NCBI RefSeq assembly: GCF_002165255.2
Contig: NZ_CP028561.1
Coordinates: forward strand, 868,001 to 932,000
Source of the DNA: Acinetobacter sp. WCHA45
GTDB lineage: Bacteria > Pseudomonadota > Gammaproteobacteria > Pseudomonadales > Moraxellaceae
Direction: 5' to 3'
DNA length: 64,000 bases
A program made the position numbers and the translations under genes. The notes below the pieces were generated by a model. It saw only the letters and a list, made by a program, of their open reading frames with translations, ran no database searches and had not been told where the DNA came from. Below, piece after piece: positions 19,356 to 28,658 of this stretch. Within the stretch, counting starts at the first letter, position 1. The number at the start of each line of letters is the position of its first letter.

Positions 19356-20159
19356 TCAACGACCATTACGGTTGCGCCCACGAGGTGCTTTAGTATTTGG
19401 ACGAGTTGTACCATTGGTCTTACGACGTGGTTTCTCACTTTCATCCATTTGCCAAATACGCTTTGTACCTGACTTTTTCTTGTTCGGATCTTTTTTATCA
19501 CCTTCTTTCTTCTTCTGGTGCATGGGTTTACCGCCCGTGCCGCCTGGTTTTTTCACATATGAGCGAGAACGATACGGTTGATCTTCAGGTAAATCTTTAA
19601 AATCAGGATAAAGCAAAGGCTCGATTTCAGTTTGCTCACCTGGTTGTAAACCTAAACGAACCAAATCAATTGCACCAATTTTAGTACGAATTAAGCGTAA
19701 AGTTGGAAAGCCAACCGCCGCTGTCATACGACGCACTTGGCGATTACGACCTTCACAAATTTGTAGCTCAATCCAACTTGTTGGGATGTTAGCGCGATAA
19801 CGTACAGGTGGATCTCGATCCCATAACCATTCTGGTGCATGTACTTTAATTGCGTTAGCAGGTAACGTCATGCCATCAGCGAGTTCAACGCCTTTACGCA
19901 ATTGTTCTAAAGCCTCCTCAGTTACATCACCATCGACTTGAGCAAGGTAGGTTTTAAATTTTTTATTTGCAGGATTCGTAATGTATTGATTCAGACCACC
20001 ATGATCGGTAAGGAACATAAGTCCTTCTGAATCAAGATCAAGTCTGCCTGCCAGACGTAAATCTGGATCATGAATAAAGTGAGAAAGTGTAAGGTGAGCT
20101 TCATCCTCACGGAACTGTGACAAAACGTCGAAAGGTTTGTTGAATACAACTATTTTCAT
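19356..20159 (-). CDS. rluE: 23S rRNA pseudouridine synthase, RluE type, with basic tail
   Basis: An RsuA-family synthase that isomerises a uridine of 23S rRNA (U2457 in E. coli RluE). The catalytic motif RLAGRLDLDSEGLMFLTDHG (35-54) contains the nucleophilic aspartate in GRLD. NRQVRRMTAAVGFPTLRLIR is the conserved RNA-binding/late motif. No N-terminal S4 domain is present, as in RluE. The last 70 or so residues (about 195-267) form a long Lys/Arg/Gly-rich tail (PGGTGGKPMHQKKKEGDKK and on) that is not part of the fold and likely binds RNA. It is divergent from icd. Confidence 0.9.
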   Translation of the reverse strand: MKIVVFNKPFDVLSQFREDEAHLTLSHFIHDPDLRLAGRLDLDSEGLMFLTDHGGLNQYITNPANKKFKTYLAQVDGDVTEEALEQLRKGVELADGMTLPANAIKVHAPEWLWDRDPPVRYRANIPTSWIELQICEGRNRQVRRMTAAVGFPTLRLIRTKIGAIDLVRLGLQPGEQTEIEPLLYPDFKDLPEDQPYRSRSYVKKPGGTGGKPMHQKKKEGDKKDPNKKKSGTKRIWQMDESEKPRRKTNGTTRPNTKAPRGRNRNGR

Positions 20160-20296
20160 ATGAGTATACTGCTTTGGCTATGGGCGGCATCATAACAATA
20201 AAGGTTTCTATTTAATGGGAAAATGTTGTTATTTCCCGTATAAATCTCAAAAAAACCTGTTTTGGACTAAACTGTTTCATGCAATAAAAACGAAAG

Positions 20297-20314
20297 TATG
20301 CCATAGAAGGCATA
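20297..20314 (+). promoter_or_regulatory. Small hairpin in the icd leader
   Basis: TATGCC and GGCATA form a perfect 6-bp stem with a 6-nt loop 37 nt before the icd start. It has no sequence likeness to the tandem element of the other isocitrate dehydrogenase gene. Role unknown. Confidence 0.35.
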
Positions 20315-20351
20315 GTGATAATCGCTAAATACATGAGGGAGAACCTGCAAA

Positions 20352-21608
20352 ATGGGTTATCAGAAGATCGTGGTTCCTGCTGATGGTGACAAAATCACAG
20401 TAAACGCAGACCTGTCACTGAATGTTCCAAATCATCCAATCATCCCTTTTATTGAAGGTGATGGTATTGGTGTGGATATTACACCAGCTATGAAAGCAGT
20501 AGTAGATGCTGCGGTGTTAAAAGCTTACGGTGGCAAACGTTCGATCGAATGGATGGAAGTCTATTGCGGTGAAAAAGCAGATAAAATTTATGGCACTTAT
20601 ATGCCTGAAGAAACCTTCGAAGCTCTACGAGAATTTATTGTTTCAATCAAAGGGCCTTTAACCACACCTGTGGGTGGTGGTATTCGTTCACTGAACGTTG
20701 CGTTGCGTCAAGAACTTGATTTATATGTTTGTGTGCGACCAGTACGTTGGTTTGAGGGTGTTCCTTCACCTGTTCAACATCCTGAACTCACGGATATGGT
20801 GATTTTCCGCGAAAACTCAGAAGATATTTATGCAGGGATTGAGTGGAAAGCAGATTCAGAGGAAGCTAAAAAAGTTATTAAATTTCTAAAAGAAGAAATG
20901 GGTGTAACAAAAATCCGTTTTGACGAAGGCTGTGGAATTGGGATCAAACCTGTTTCTAAAGAAGGGACACAACGTTTAGTACGTAAAGCCATTCAGTTTG
21001 CGATAGATAATGATAAACCTTCCGTGACGTTGGTCCACAAAGGTAACATTATGAAATACACCGAAGGTGCATTCAAAGAGTGGGGCTATGAACTTGCAAT
21101 AGAGCGCTTTGGTGGTGAACTACTTGATGGTGGGCCGTGGGTTAAAATCAAGAACCCTAAAAATGGTAAAGACATTATTATTAAAGATGTGATTGCTGAT
21201 GCCTTTTTACAGCAAATTTTAATGCGTCCAGCGGACTATTCTGTTATTGCGACACTTAATTTAAATGGTGACTATATTTCTGATGCGTTGGCAGCAGAAG
21301 TAGGGGGAATTGGCATTGCACCGGGCGCTAATATTGGTGGTGCGATAGCAGTTTACGAGGCAACACACGGAACAGCACCAAAGTATGCGGGGCAGGATAA
21401 GGTTAATCCTGGTTCAATTATTCTTTCTGCTGAAATGATGTTACGTGATATGGGGTGGGGCGAAGCTGCTGATTTGATTATCAAAGGTGTTTCTGGTGCA
21501 ATTGAAGCGAAAACAGTAACGTATGACTTTGAACGATTAATGCCGAATGCAACCCTATTGCGCTGTTCTGAATTTGGTCAAGCCATTATTCATCATATGG
21601 AAGATTAA
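20352..21608 (+). CDS. icd: Isocitrate dehydrogenase, NADP-dependent, dimeric type (IDH-I)
   Basis: The homodimeric E. coli-type enzyme of 418 residues that converts isocitrate to 2-oxoglutarate. The substrate loop [20 protein letters not shown] contains serine 113, the position that AceK phosphorylates in E. coli to divert carbon to the glyoxylate shunt. NADP-site and metal residues are in the [20 protein letters not shown] block, and the late motif is [22 protein letters not shown] 20352 follows GAGGGAGAACC at a suitable distance. It is a single-gene unit, divergent from rluE and close to the monomeric isozyme gene. Confidence 0.97.
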   Translation: MGYQKIVVPADGDKITVNADLSLNVPNHPIIPFIEGDGIGVDITPAMKAVVDAAVLKAYGGKRSIEWMEVYCGEKADKIYGTYMPEETFEALREFIVSIKGPLTTPVGGGIRSLNVALRQELDLYVCVRPVRWFEGVPSPVQHPELTDMVIFRENSEDIYAGIEWKADSEEAKKVIKFLKEEMGVTKIRFDEGCGIGIKPVSKEGTQRLVRKAIQFAIDNDKPSVTLVHKGNIMKYTEGAFKEWGYELAIERFGGELLDGGPWVKIKNPKNGKDIIIKDVIADAFLQQILMRPADYSVIATLNLNGDYISDALAAEVGGIGIAPGANIGGAIAVYEATHGTAPKYAGQDKVNPGSIILSAEMMLRDMGWGEAADLIIKGVSGAIEAKTVTYDFERLMPNATLLRCSEFGQAIIHHMED

Positions 21609-21627
21609 ACAAAGCTGAGCTAAAGAG

Positions 21628-21655
21628 AAGGGTGTTTAACTAACGCCCTTTTTTG
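21628..21655 (+). terminator. Terminator after icd
   Basis: AAGGGTGTT pairs with AACGCCCTT (one G-T wobble), followed by TTTT. Confidence 0.82.
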
Positions 21656-21828
21656 TCGGCATTTTTTAGTTCTATTGTATTGTTTGTTAATATCGTCTTT
21701 TCATTGTGCATTTCACATGATTTTTAAACGTATAAATATGCACTGTATCGTAAATTTAGATAAATCTGTATCTATGTTTTATTGGCTAAAAGTTCAAAAT
21801 AGTTGAAAAATATTTAGAGTCTGTTGCT

Positions 21829-22647
21829 ATGAAAATGTATCAAGTTGATGCTTTTACCCAAGTATTATTTAAAGGCAATCCAGCAGCAGTCATTGTCTTA
21901 GATGAATGGTTGGATGAGTATCTCATGCAAAATATCGCATTAGAGAATAATCTTTCTGAAACGGCTTTTGTTAAAAAGATTGATGAGACAAATTATGAAA
22001 TTCGTTGGTTTTCGCCAACGGATGAGGTCGCTTTTTGTGGACATGCGACACTGGCAAGTGCATTCGTATTATTTAAAGATTTTACAAGATTAAAAACCAT
22101 TCAATTTCATGTGCGTGAGTTGGGAATTTTTATCGTTAGTCAAGCAGCAGACGGCAAGATTAAAATGAATTTCCCTATTCGAAAAGCTGAACTTGTATCT
22201 GAATATCCTCAGGAACTTCGAGATGGTTTAACCAAGCCATTTAAAGCGGTTTATCTGAATGGTCAGGCGTATATTGTTGAATATGAAACAGTCGCTGATG
22301 TATTAAACGAGCAGCCTGATTTTGAAAAATTAAAACAATTAGGCGCATTACGTACCGCAATTACTGCATCTCAACCTGATGTTGCTATTACAGCGAGAGG
22401 CGAAGGTCAGTTTGATTGTGTATCTCGCTATTTCGCCCCTGCGATTGGGATTAATGAAGATCCTGTTACGGGTTCGATTCATACTGCAATTGCGCCCTTA
22501 TGGTCTGAAAAACTTGATCAAACTCAGCTTATCGCATATCAGGCATCAGTTCGAGGTGGGATTTTAGAGTGTGTGATTGAGTCTGAGGATCGTATTGAAA
22601 TTTCAGGTTATGCAAAACTGTATATGCAGGCTGAACTGACGATCTAA
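21829..22647 (+). CDS. PhzF family isomerase-like protein
   Basis: A 272-residue protein of the PhzF/diaminopimelate-epimerase fold. The family start MKMYQVDAFTQVLFKGNPAAV is followed by NNLSETAFVKK, which contains the catalytic glutamate position, the glycine/histidine motif DEVAFCGHATLASAFVLF, and the second-half motif GINEDPVTGSIHTAIAPLW. No phenazine genes are nearby, so it is the widespread orphan type whose substrate is unknown. It has its own promoter region and terminator. Confidence 0.9.
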   Translation: MKMYQVDAFTQVLFKGNPAAVIVLDEWLDEYLMQNIALENNLSETAFVKKIDETNYEIRWFSPTDEVAFCGHATLASAFVLFKDFTRLKTIQFHVRELGIFIVSQAADGKIKMNFPIRKAELVSEYPQELRDGLTKPFKAVYLNGQAYIVEYETVADVLNEQPDFEKLKQLGALRTAITASQPDVAITARGEGQFDCVSRYFAPAIGINEDPVTGSIHTAIAPLWSEKLDQTQLIAYQASVRGGILECVIESEDRIEISGYAKLYMQAELTI

Positions 22648-22676
22648 ATTTTAACTAAACCGCTATAAAAACATAG

Positions 22677-22706
22677 AAAAAAGCTGTTTAAATACACAGC
22701 TTTTTT
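22677..22706 (+). terminator. Terminator after the phzF-like gene
   Basis: AAAAAAGCTGT pairs with ACAGCTTTTTT around an 8-nt loop. Confidence 0.85.
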
Positions 22707-22791
22707 CAAAACATAACTATTAAAAATTTAAACCATTATCTAGTATAGCTTGTTGTTTTTATTTAAATCACCAAAAAAACTCGGATAATCT

Positions 22792-25560
22792 ATGTTAATG
22801 CGGTTTAAGCAGCTTACTCTCTCACTTTGTTTGATCGGGTTGAGTGCAACGTCTTGGTCTCAGACAGTACTCGTAAAAAGTGAAAAAAATATTGAAGAAT
22901 ACAAATTAGATAATGGTTTCAGAGTTATCCTTGCACCAAATGATAAAGAAAATAAAGTCTATGTAAATACCGTGTATTTAACAGGCTCTCTTAACGATCC
23001 TAAAGGGAAAAGTGGTCTTGCTCATTTGCTTGAACATTTGGCATTTAAAGGCACACAAAATGTCAAAGGTGAGGAGTTTCAGCGTCGTTTGGATCAATTC
23101 ACTTTAATGACCAATGCCAGTACCGATTATTATTCAACTAAATATTTAAATATTGTTCGTCCTGAAAAAAATGCACTGAATGAAATTCTATACCTTGAGT
23201 CTGAGCGTATGGATAAATTAGTGCTACAAGAAAAATTTGTTCCATCTGAAATCGAAATCGTAAAACGTGAACGTGAAATTCGTATGGATCAACCGTTTGC
23301 AGTATTGATGGATCAGATGTGGAAAGCGGCTTATGGCAATCAATATTTAGGTCGATTGCCGATTGGTGATTTGCCTGAATTAAAGTCTATAAAAATGAAT
23401 GAACTAAATCAGTTTTATAGAACATGGTATGCACCAAATAATGCTGTGATGGTCATTTCTGGAAAATTTGATAAATCAGAAGTATTAAGTAAAATTGATC
23501 AATATTTTAGTCCGATTCCTGCACGTACTGTGCCTGCACCTGTTCAAGTTCCAGTCTTAGATTCTAGTAAGATTGAGCAGCGAAAATTCACGGTGCAAAA
23601 GGGTAGTGATCTTGCTAAATTCCACATTTATATGAATGGAAAAAATACGCAACTACAACCAGCATTAGCACTTGCACCAGCACTTTATACCATGCAGCCT
23701 AGTGGTACTTTGTATAAGAGCATGGTAGAAACAGGAGTGAGTACAGCTGTTCAATCAACGACATGGTTAGACCAAGATTTTAATATGGTCTTTATGGGTG
23801 CGGTGTATGCGCCGAATCATGATGCAAAGAAAGTTGATGATGCGTTGATTGATGGTGTTGAGAATAGTCAATCATTTACCGACGCAGAATTACAACGTAT
23901 CAAAACTATTACTCAAAATACCGCTGATACGATTGCAAATGATGCCGTTGCTTTGGGTTCTCGCCTTAGTGATTATGCAGTGTCTTCACACGGACAATGG
24001 GATCAGTACTTCAAAGATTTACAAGCCATTCAAGATTTAAAATTAAATGATGCCAATCAAACATTAAAACAGTTTTTAGTATCATCGCATCGTATTTCGG
24101 GAGATATTCTACCTACGCCTGAAGATCAAAAGAAAGCGATGACACTCAAGACACAAGATAAACCTAAAACCTTAGATCAAAGTGCCGAAAAACCTGAACC
24201 TTTGAAAGATGTTGCTATTTATCAACAAGAAGTCACTCAATTTGTCGCACAGTCTGCGCAGCAATTGCAAAAAAATGAGCAAAAAATTCAACGTGGTGAA
24301 TTAAAGAATGGTATTCGCTATGCTTTATTCCCAACCACGACACGTGATGACAAAACCTATGCCACGATTAGCTTAGATTTTGGTACAGAAAAATCACTGT
24401 TTGGTAAAGGAGTGACCTTAGATTTAACCAGTTATTTGATGTTACGTGGTTCTGAAAAGCATACACTGCAAGAAATTACAGATAAAGCGATTGCAGCAAG
24501 TGGTGGAGCATCTATCACTTCAAATGGTAATGGTTTAACAATTGGGATTCAGGCAAAAAAAGATAAGTTTGAAGATTTTTTAAACTTTATTGTCGATGTG
24601 ATGAAGCAACCTAAATTTGCACAATCGGAATTTGATTTAGCAAAAAATCAGAGTTTATCTGCATTAGATCGACCTTATACTGAACCTGCTGTAGTCGCAT
24701 CTATGACTTTGGCAAGATTACTCGAAACCTATCAACCAGGTGATTTGCGTTATCACTTTGAACCAGAGTTTGCGAAGCAGCAGTTAAATGCGGCTACGCA
24801 AGCACAGGTGAAGCAATTCTATGATCAATTCTTTGTGACAGATCATGGTCAAATTGCTGTGACAGGTGATTTCGATCCGAAAAAAATGCAAAGCATGCTA
24901 CAGAAAGCATTTGGACAGTGGAAAACGAAACAGCCGTACCAAAAAATTACTTCTCCTTATGTTGCTTTCAAAGCTGAAAAAGTCCATGCACTCTCCGAGC
25001 AACGTGAGTTTGGCAGCTATCAAAGTATCCTGACGATTCCAGTAGGTGCTTATCATCAAGATGCTCCCGCACTCATTATCCTGAGTCATATTATGGGTAA
25101 CTCGCAATTGTCTTCTCGCTTGGCGCAGGAATTACGTGAGAAAAATGCGCTTGTTTATGGATTTGGAAGTAATCTTGATCTAGATTCTGATACAGATAGT
25201 GGATCAATTAGTATTACTGCGAATTATACAGCTGGTCGTTCTGATCAGGTCTCTCAATCTGTTCATAAAGTATTAACTGATTTGCTAAGCAAAGGTGTGA
25301 CTGAACAAGAGGTTGAAGCAGCTAAAGCCGATATTATGAAGAAGCGTGTGACTTCATTAGAAGATGAACGAAATATTCATAGTATGCTTACGGGTCAATT
25401 AGAGCGAAATAAGACCTTGATGGATCGTGCTGAACGAGATCAAGCACTTGCAAAGTTGAGTAAGGCAGATGTAGATGCTGTAATTAAAAAATACATCAAA
25501 TTGGATCAGTTTGTGGAAGTGATGGCTGACCAATATGGTAAAGCCCAAGACTTAAAATAA
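22792..25560 (+). CDS. M16 family zinc peptidase (two-domain, exported)
   Basis: A pitrilysin/insulinase-type protease of 922 residues. An N-terminal signal peptide is visible (LTLSLCLIGLSATSWSQ, about 8-24), placing it in the periplasm or at the outer membrane. The inverted zinc motif HLLEH is at 78-82, with the distal glutamate in LYLESERMDKL. Two homologous halves are joined by a linker (about 450-500): the first is catalytic, while the second lacks HxxEH and closes the chamber. The second half keeps the arginine/tyrosine block of M16B proteins (LAQELREKNALVYGFGSN). It may degrade signal or other peptides. It is followed by a strong terminator. Confidence 0.92.
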   Translation: MLMRFKQLTLSLCLIGLSATSWSQTVLVKSEKNIEEYKLDNGFRVILAPNDKENKVYVNTVYLTGSLNDPKGKSGLAHLLEHLAFKGTQNVKGEEFQRRLDQFTLMTNASTDYYSTKYLNIVRPEKNALNEILYLESERMDKLVLQEKFVPSEIEIVKREREIRMDQPFAVLMDQMWKAAYGNQYLGRLPIGDLPELKSIKMNELNQFYRTWYAPNNAVMVISGKFDKSEVLSKIDQYFSPIPARTVPAPVQVPVLDSSKIEQRKFTVQKGSDLAKFHIYMNGKNTQLQPALALAPALYTMQPSGTLYKSMVETGVSTAVQSTTWLDQDFNMVFMGAVYAPNHDAKKVDDALIDGVENSQSFTDAELQRIKTITQNTADTIANDAVALGSRLSDYAVSSHGQWDQYFKDLQAIQDLKLNDANQTLKQFLVSSHRISGDILPTPEDQKKAMTLKTQDKPKTLDQSAEKPEPLKDVAIYQQEVTQFVAQSAQQLQKNEQKIQRGELKNGIRYALFPTTTRDDKTYATISLDFGTEKSLFGKGVTLDLTSYLMLRGSEKHTLQEITDKAIAASGGASITSNGNGLTIGIQAKKDKFEDFLNFIVDVMKQPKFAQSEFDLAKNQSLSALDRPYTEPAVVASMTLARLLETYQPGDLRYHFEPEFAKQQLNAATQAQVKQFYDQFFVTDHGQIAVTGDFDPKKMQSMLQKAFGQWKTKQPYQKITSPYVAFKAEKVHALSEQREFGSYQSILTIPVGAYHQDAPALIILSHIMGNSQLSSRLAQELREKNALVYGFGSNLDLDSDTDSGSISITANYTAGRSDQVSQSVHKVLTDLLSKGVTEQEVEAAKADIMKKRVTSLEDERNIHSMLTGQLERNKTLMDRAERDQALAKLSKADVDAVIKKYIKLDQFVEVMADQYGKAQDLK

Positions 25561-25566
25561 CAGACC

Positions 25567-25599
25567 AAAAGAAAGCCACCATTAGGTGGCTTTCTTTTT
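25567..25599. terminator. Bidirectional terminator after the M16 gene
   Basis: AAAGAAAGCCACC pairs with GGTGGCTTTCTTT around a short loop, with A-run and T-run on the two sides. It serves the convergent M16 and DUF3144 genes. Confidence 0.87.
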
Positions 25600-25608
25600 A
25601 CGTTTAGA

Positions 25609-25995
25609 TTATTCGTGATCGTGTTTATGCGTATGAAAATCTTCATTTTTACGGAAGCGTAAGTAATTTTCAAACTGCTCACAATATTCGTCAAAGTTGT
25701 CTTCAAGCATCATTTGAAACTGTTGCAATAAATAAGACATCACCTGTTCTTTGGCACCACGCATTTCATTGCCATCTTTAAAATTATTTGCTGCAACCCA
25801 CGTATTAAAGCGAGCTGTTGCAAATAACATGGCAGCGCTGACTTGTCCACGTAACTCTTCTGGTTTGGGTTGCTGTCCTTTTGGTGGGCGACAAAACTCA
25901 TTGGCTTGTTTGATAAATTCATCTGCTCGCTCAAAAAATATCGCATTTAAAGCTTCTTCTTCTGTCACATCAGTGGCATTAATTTTTTGAGACAT
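25609..25995 (-). CDS. DUF3144 family protein
   Basis: A 128-residue cytoplasmic protein when started at ATG 25995, which has GGGAAAA just upstream; the nine residues further upstream look spurious. The helical core with FFERADEFIKQANEFC and VSAAMLFATARFNTWVAAN fits the DUF3144 family of small proteobacterial proteins. The C-terminal half ends in an acidic helix and a histidine-rich tail (HTHKHDHE) that could bind metal. No role is known. It is divergent from the next gene. Confidence 0.78.
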   Translation of the reverse strand: MSQKINATDVTEEEALNAIFFERADEFIKQANEFCRPPKGQQPKPEELRGQVSAAMLFATARFNTWVAANNFKDGNEMRGAKEQVMSYLLQQFQMMLEDNFDEYCEQFENYLRFRKNEDFHTHKHDHE

Positions 25996-26099
25996 GATTT
26001 TTCCCAACAACAAATAAGACACGATATTATAGACAAAGCCTTGCGGAAACTAAACCTTTGGCTTAATCTAAAATAGCCTAAGTAATTAGAATAATCACT

Positions 26100-26732
26100 A
26101 TGCAAGATGCGATTGCAATTCAAAGCCTTAAAACGGATATCGCTTTACTACGTCAACATATTCATCCACCCCAATATTTAGAGCATGTAGAGGGCTTGCC
26201 GATTTATTATGGCCTGAAACATGAAGTGGATGAATATTATCAACAATGGCAGCCTTTGATCGAAAGGGCACAACAGCTTTGCCAGCCCTTTATGCAGGAT
26301 GAAGTGGTGGATGCAATTCATTTACCGAGCCATCTAAATTTGCCACTGTTTTTCTTTCATGTAGATCGTATTCGAATTAATAAAACACGGGCTAAAGAAT
26401 CTAAGACTTTTCGTGGCGTAGCGGCTTTGCTCGAAAAATGTGGAAAATTTGAGACCGATCAGATTTTTGCGATGCAGGAGTGGCTGGGGAGTGATGATAC
26501 TGCGGCTTTGGTGGCACATCGTGAGTTTATTGATTTACGAACTTATGTCTTTCAACATGGACAAAGTGAATATACGCGTACCCGTTTTTATATGAATGGC
26601 GTGATTTTAAGTGTTGAGCCGCATTTTAAATTGGTAGATGCGCGAGATAAGCCGCGTAAGCCGCGTAATGATAGCTATAGTGATCCGATTGCTGATAATG
26701 GGACATGGAAGATTTTTGGGAAATATCGATAG
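26100..26732 (+). CDS. Uncharacterised conserved-looking protein
   Basis: A 210-residue soluble protein that I do not recognise. It has no signal peptide or membrane helix. The N-terminal half appears helical, and the C-terminal third is basic and beta-like (PHFKLVDARDKPRKPRNDS). Codon use and composition match the surrounding core genes, and the length and lack of in-frame stops support a real gene. Its start ATG is adjacent to the divergent DUF3144 gene with a 104-nt shared promoter region. Confidence 0.7.
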   Translation: MQDAIAIQSLKTDIALLRQHIHPPQYLEHVEGLPIYYGLKHEVDEYYQQWQPLIERAQQLCQPFMQDEVVDAIHLPSHLNLPLFFFHVDRIRINKTRAKESKTFRGVAALLEKCGKFETDQIFAMQEWLGSDDTAALVAHREFIDLRTYVFQHGQSEYTRTRFYMNGVILSVEPHFKLVDARDKPRKPRNDSYSDPIADNGTWKIFGKYR

Positions 26733-26768
26733 AATTTGATAATTTCTCATCAAGTCAAGCTTTTCATC

Positions 26769-26789
26769 CCCCTCTTTTTCAAAGAGGGG
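26769..26789. repeat. Palindromic CCCCTCTTT repeat
   Basis: CCCCTCTTT and AAAGAGGGG form a 9-bp perfect stem with a TTC loop between two convergent genes. There is no T-run, so it is a poor intrinsic terminator. From memory, similar CCCCTCTTT palindromes are scattered between genes in Acinetobacter genomes, so it may be a dispersed intergenic repeat. Confidence 0.55.
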
Positions 26790-26836
26790 TGAGTTGAAAT
26801 TTATACTGATCAGTATGTGGGTTTGTGTAGAGATTG

Positions 26837-28285
26837 CTATTTCCAGAAAATATCTTGAGCCGATAAATCCTGTAACTTTTTATCTGCTTTCTTTGCGACA
26901 TGAGGTTGTTGTGCTTTTACCCAACCGAGTGCAAATAAAAATTGTGGTTGTTCTGCTGCCTGTTGTTTAAAGACCTGTTCTGCCACAAAGAGATCATTAT
27001 AAAAACCTAAATATTCCTGAATTGGCTCAAGTTTATTTAGAAATTGCTGAACCTCTTTTTCAGGATAAAGCCTAGAAATAAAATCGATGCAATAACGCAA
27101 TTGCTTAATACGCTTACGAGTACGATGTTGTTTTTCAACTGTAAGTGTAGAAAACTGAGTCGCGTCAATTAAAATTTTATGAAAAAGCTTGCTCAAACTT
27201 TTAGCCACTTGTTTAGATAATTTTGATTTCGATTTATCACCACAATATATAAAACTAAATAATGATAAGAATAGCTGTGTTGTTTTAGCTCCGCTGAAAA
27301 GCTTGGCGATATTGGAATCTATTTCAGCACCAAGAGGAAATTCAAAATCACAGCTTTGTTTTATAAGCGGAATCACAGAGTCCTGAATTGCATCGTGATC
27401 ACGTGATTGCCCCAAAGCCCTAAAAAGTTCTGCTAATTCATTTTCCCAAGTTGGATCAATCTGTGCTGACCAATTTGAAAAATGTTTTAAAGCAGAACGT
27501 AAGCGACGCAAGCCGACACGTGCTTGATGAATATGATCGGCTTCAGCGACACCATCGGCAATTGCGGCAGCATTCGGCAATATTTGGTTTAAGGTATTTT
27601 CGACGATCAGTTTAAGCGACTGTTCCGCGCTAAGTTCAGATGCTAAATTTAGCATTTTGGCTTTGGTTGCAGGAGAAACACGTTTGCCAACTGCGAGTAA
27701 ATTACCTCGTTCCGCTTTGCTACGCACATCAAGCCATAATTGATATTTATCTACCCATGTCTTGGTAAAATCAATTAAGTCCTGTGCTGTACCTTGTTTG
27801 AGTTCAAATTCGACTTCACAAATTTTGGCTTGATCGGTTGGAGTACGAATTTCACCATCATCTAAGCAAACTTCAATCTGTGAATCTTGAAACTCAAACA
27901 CATGGAAACTTCGTTGTACATTTGTTTGAAACTGTAATTCTAGCTTAGCAGGAGCATCACCTAAAATCTCACGTAGCACCGTTTGAACGGTTCGATTGTG
28001 CTGATAAAGTGATAAATCAAGTTCTGGTTCTTGTTCAGATTTACCCAGATAAATATCTTCTTCAATGCGCTGTAGATGATTTTTACTGGCGGCTTTAAAG
28101 GTTTGTACCCAATGCTCACCTTCTTGGCGTAAACGGATAGCGACATGGTTTTTGGCAAGTAAGCGGTCAGCGGTATCATAATATTTGGCTTGGAGCTGAA
28201 TTTTTTGCGCTTTTTGCTTATTCAATATTTGTAAAACACTTTTTTTCTTAGATTCAGGAAGTTGAAATTTAAGCTCTATTTCCAT
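26837..28285 (-). CDS. ygiF: CYTH-CHAD domain protein (inorganic triphosphatase-like)
   Basis: A two-domain protein of 482 residues. The N-terminal CYTH domain begins with the diagnostic MEIELKFQLPE and holds the acidic/basic tunnel residues of triphosphate tunnel enzymes, including AIRLRQEGEHWVQTFKA, CEVEFELKQG and DVRSKAERG. The C-terminal CHAD domain (about 220-470) is helical and histidine/basic-rich, with the IHQARVGLRRLRSALKHF motif, and is known to bind polyphosphate. E. coli YgiF hydrolyses inorganic tripolyphosphate, so this protein may act with ppk1 in polyphosphate turnover. It ends just before the insertion-sequence islet on its 5' side. Confidence 0.9.
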   Translation of the reverse strand: MEIELKFQLPESKKKSVLQILNKQKAQKIQLQAKYYDTADRLLAKNHVAIRLRQEGEHWVQTFKAASKNHLQRIEEDIYLGKSEQEPELDLSLYQHNRTVQTVLREILGDAPAKLELQFQTNVQRSFHVFEFQDSQIEVCLDDGEIRTPTDQAKICEVEFELKQGTAQDLIDFTKTWVDKYQLWLDVRSKAERGNLLAVGKRVSPATKAKMLNLASELSAEQSLKLIVENTLNQILPNAAAIADGVAEADHIHQARVGLRRLRSALKHFSNWSAQIDPTWENELAELFRALGQSRDHDAIQDSVIPLIKQSCDFEFPLGAEIDSNIAKLFSGAKTTQLFLSLFSFIYCGDKSKSKLSKQVAKSLSKLFHKILIDATQFSTLTVEKQHRTRKRIKQLRYCIDFISRLYPEKEVQQFLNKLEPIQEYLGFYNDLFVAEQVFKQQAAEQPQFLFALGWVKAQQPHVAKKADKKLQDLSAQDIFWK

Positions 28286-28422
28286 GATGTTATGACTCCT
28301 GAGCGCAAAGAATGATAAATATAAAATGAGTATAACGGGTTGACCTCAAGAATGATTGATGTGTGCTTAAAAAACATGAGGGTTTAACTTGGTAAACTAT
28401 ACATACTCATTAGGAGTTTACC

Positions 28423-28658
28423 ATGAGCAAGAAACAGAAGACTTACACCGCAGAATTTAAAGCTGAAGCCATAAAAGCCATTGAAGAGAACCAAGGTAAT
28501 GTATCGGAATCCGCTAGACAACTTGGCATTTCAATGCAAACCCTTTCGAACTGGAATAACAAAGCAAAGGCTGGAACTTTAGCAGGTACAAAACAGCTGA
28601 AATGGAACATGAGTTTTTAAAAAAGGCAGCAGCGTACTTTGCCAAAGAAAGTCAGTGA
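28423..28658 (+). pseudogene. IS3-family orfA remnant (internal deletion, frameshift)
   Basis: The first 58 codons encode a normal helix-turn-helix OrfA start (KTYTAEFKAEAIKAIEENQG, with SARQLGISMQTLSNW). Then the frame breaks near 28595. The expected OrfA tail AEMEHEFLKKAAAYFAKESQ is encoded in a different frame from 28596 to the TGA at 28656-28658. The usual middle part (leucine-zipper linker) is missing. This is therefore a deletion with a frameshift, not a programmed shift. Confidence 0.85.
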
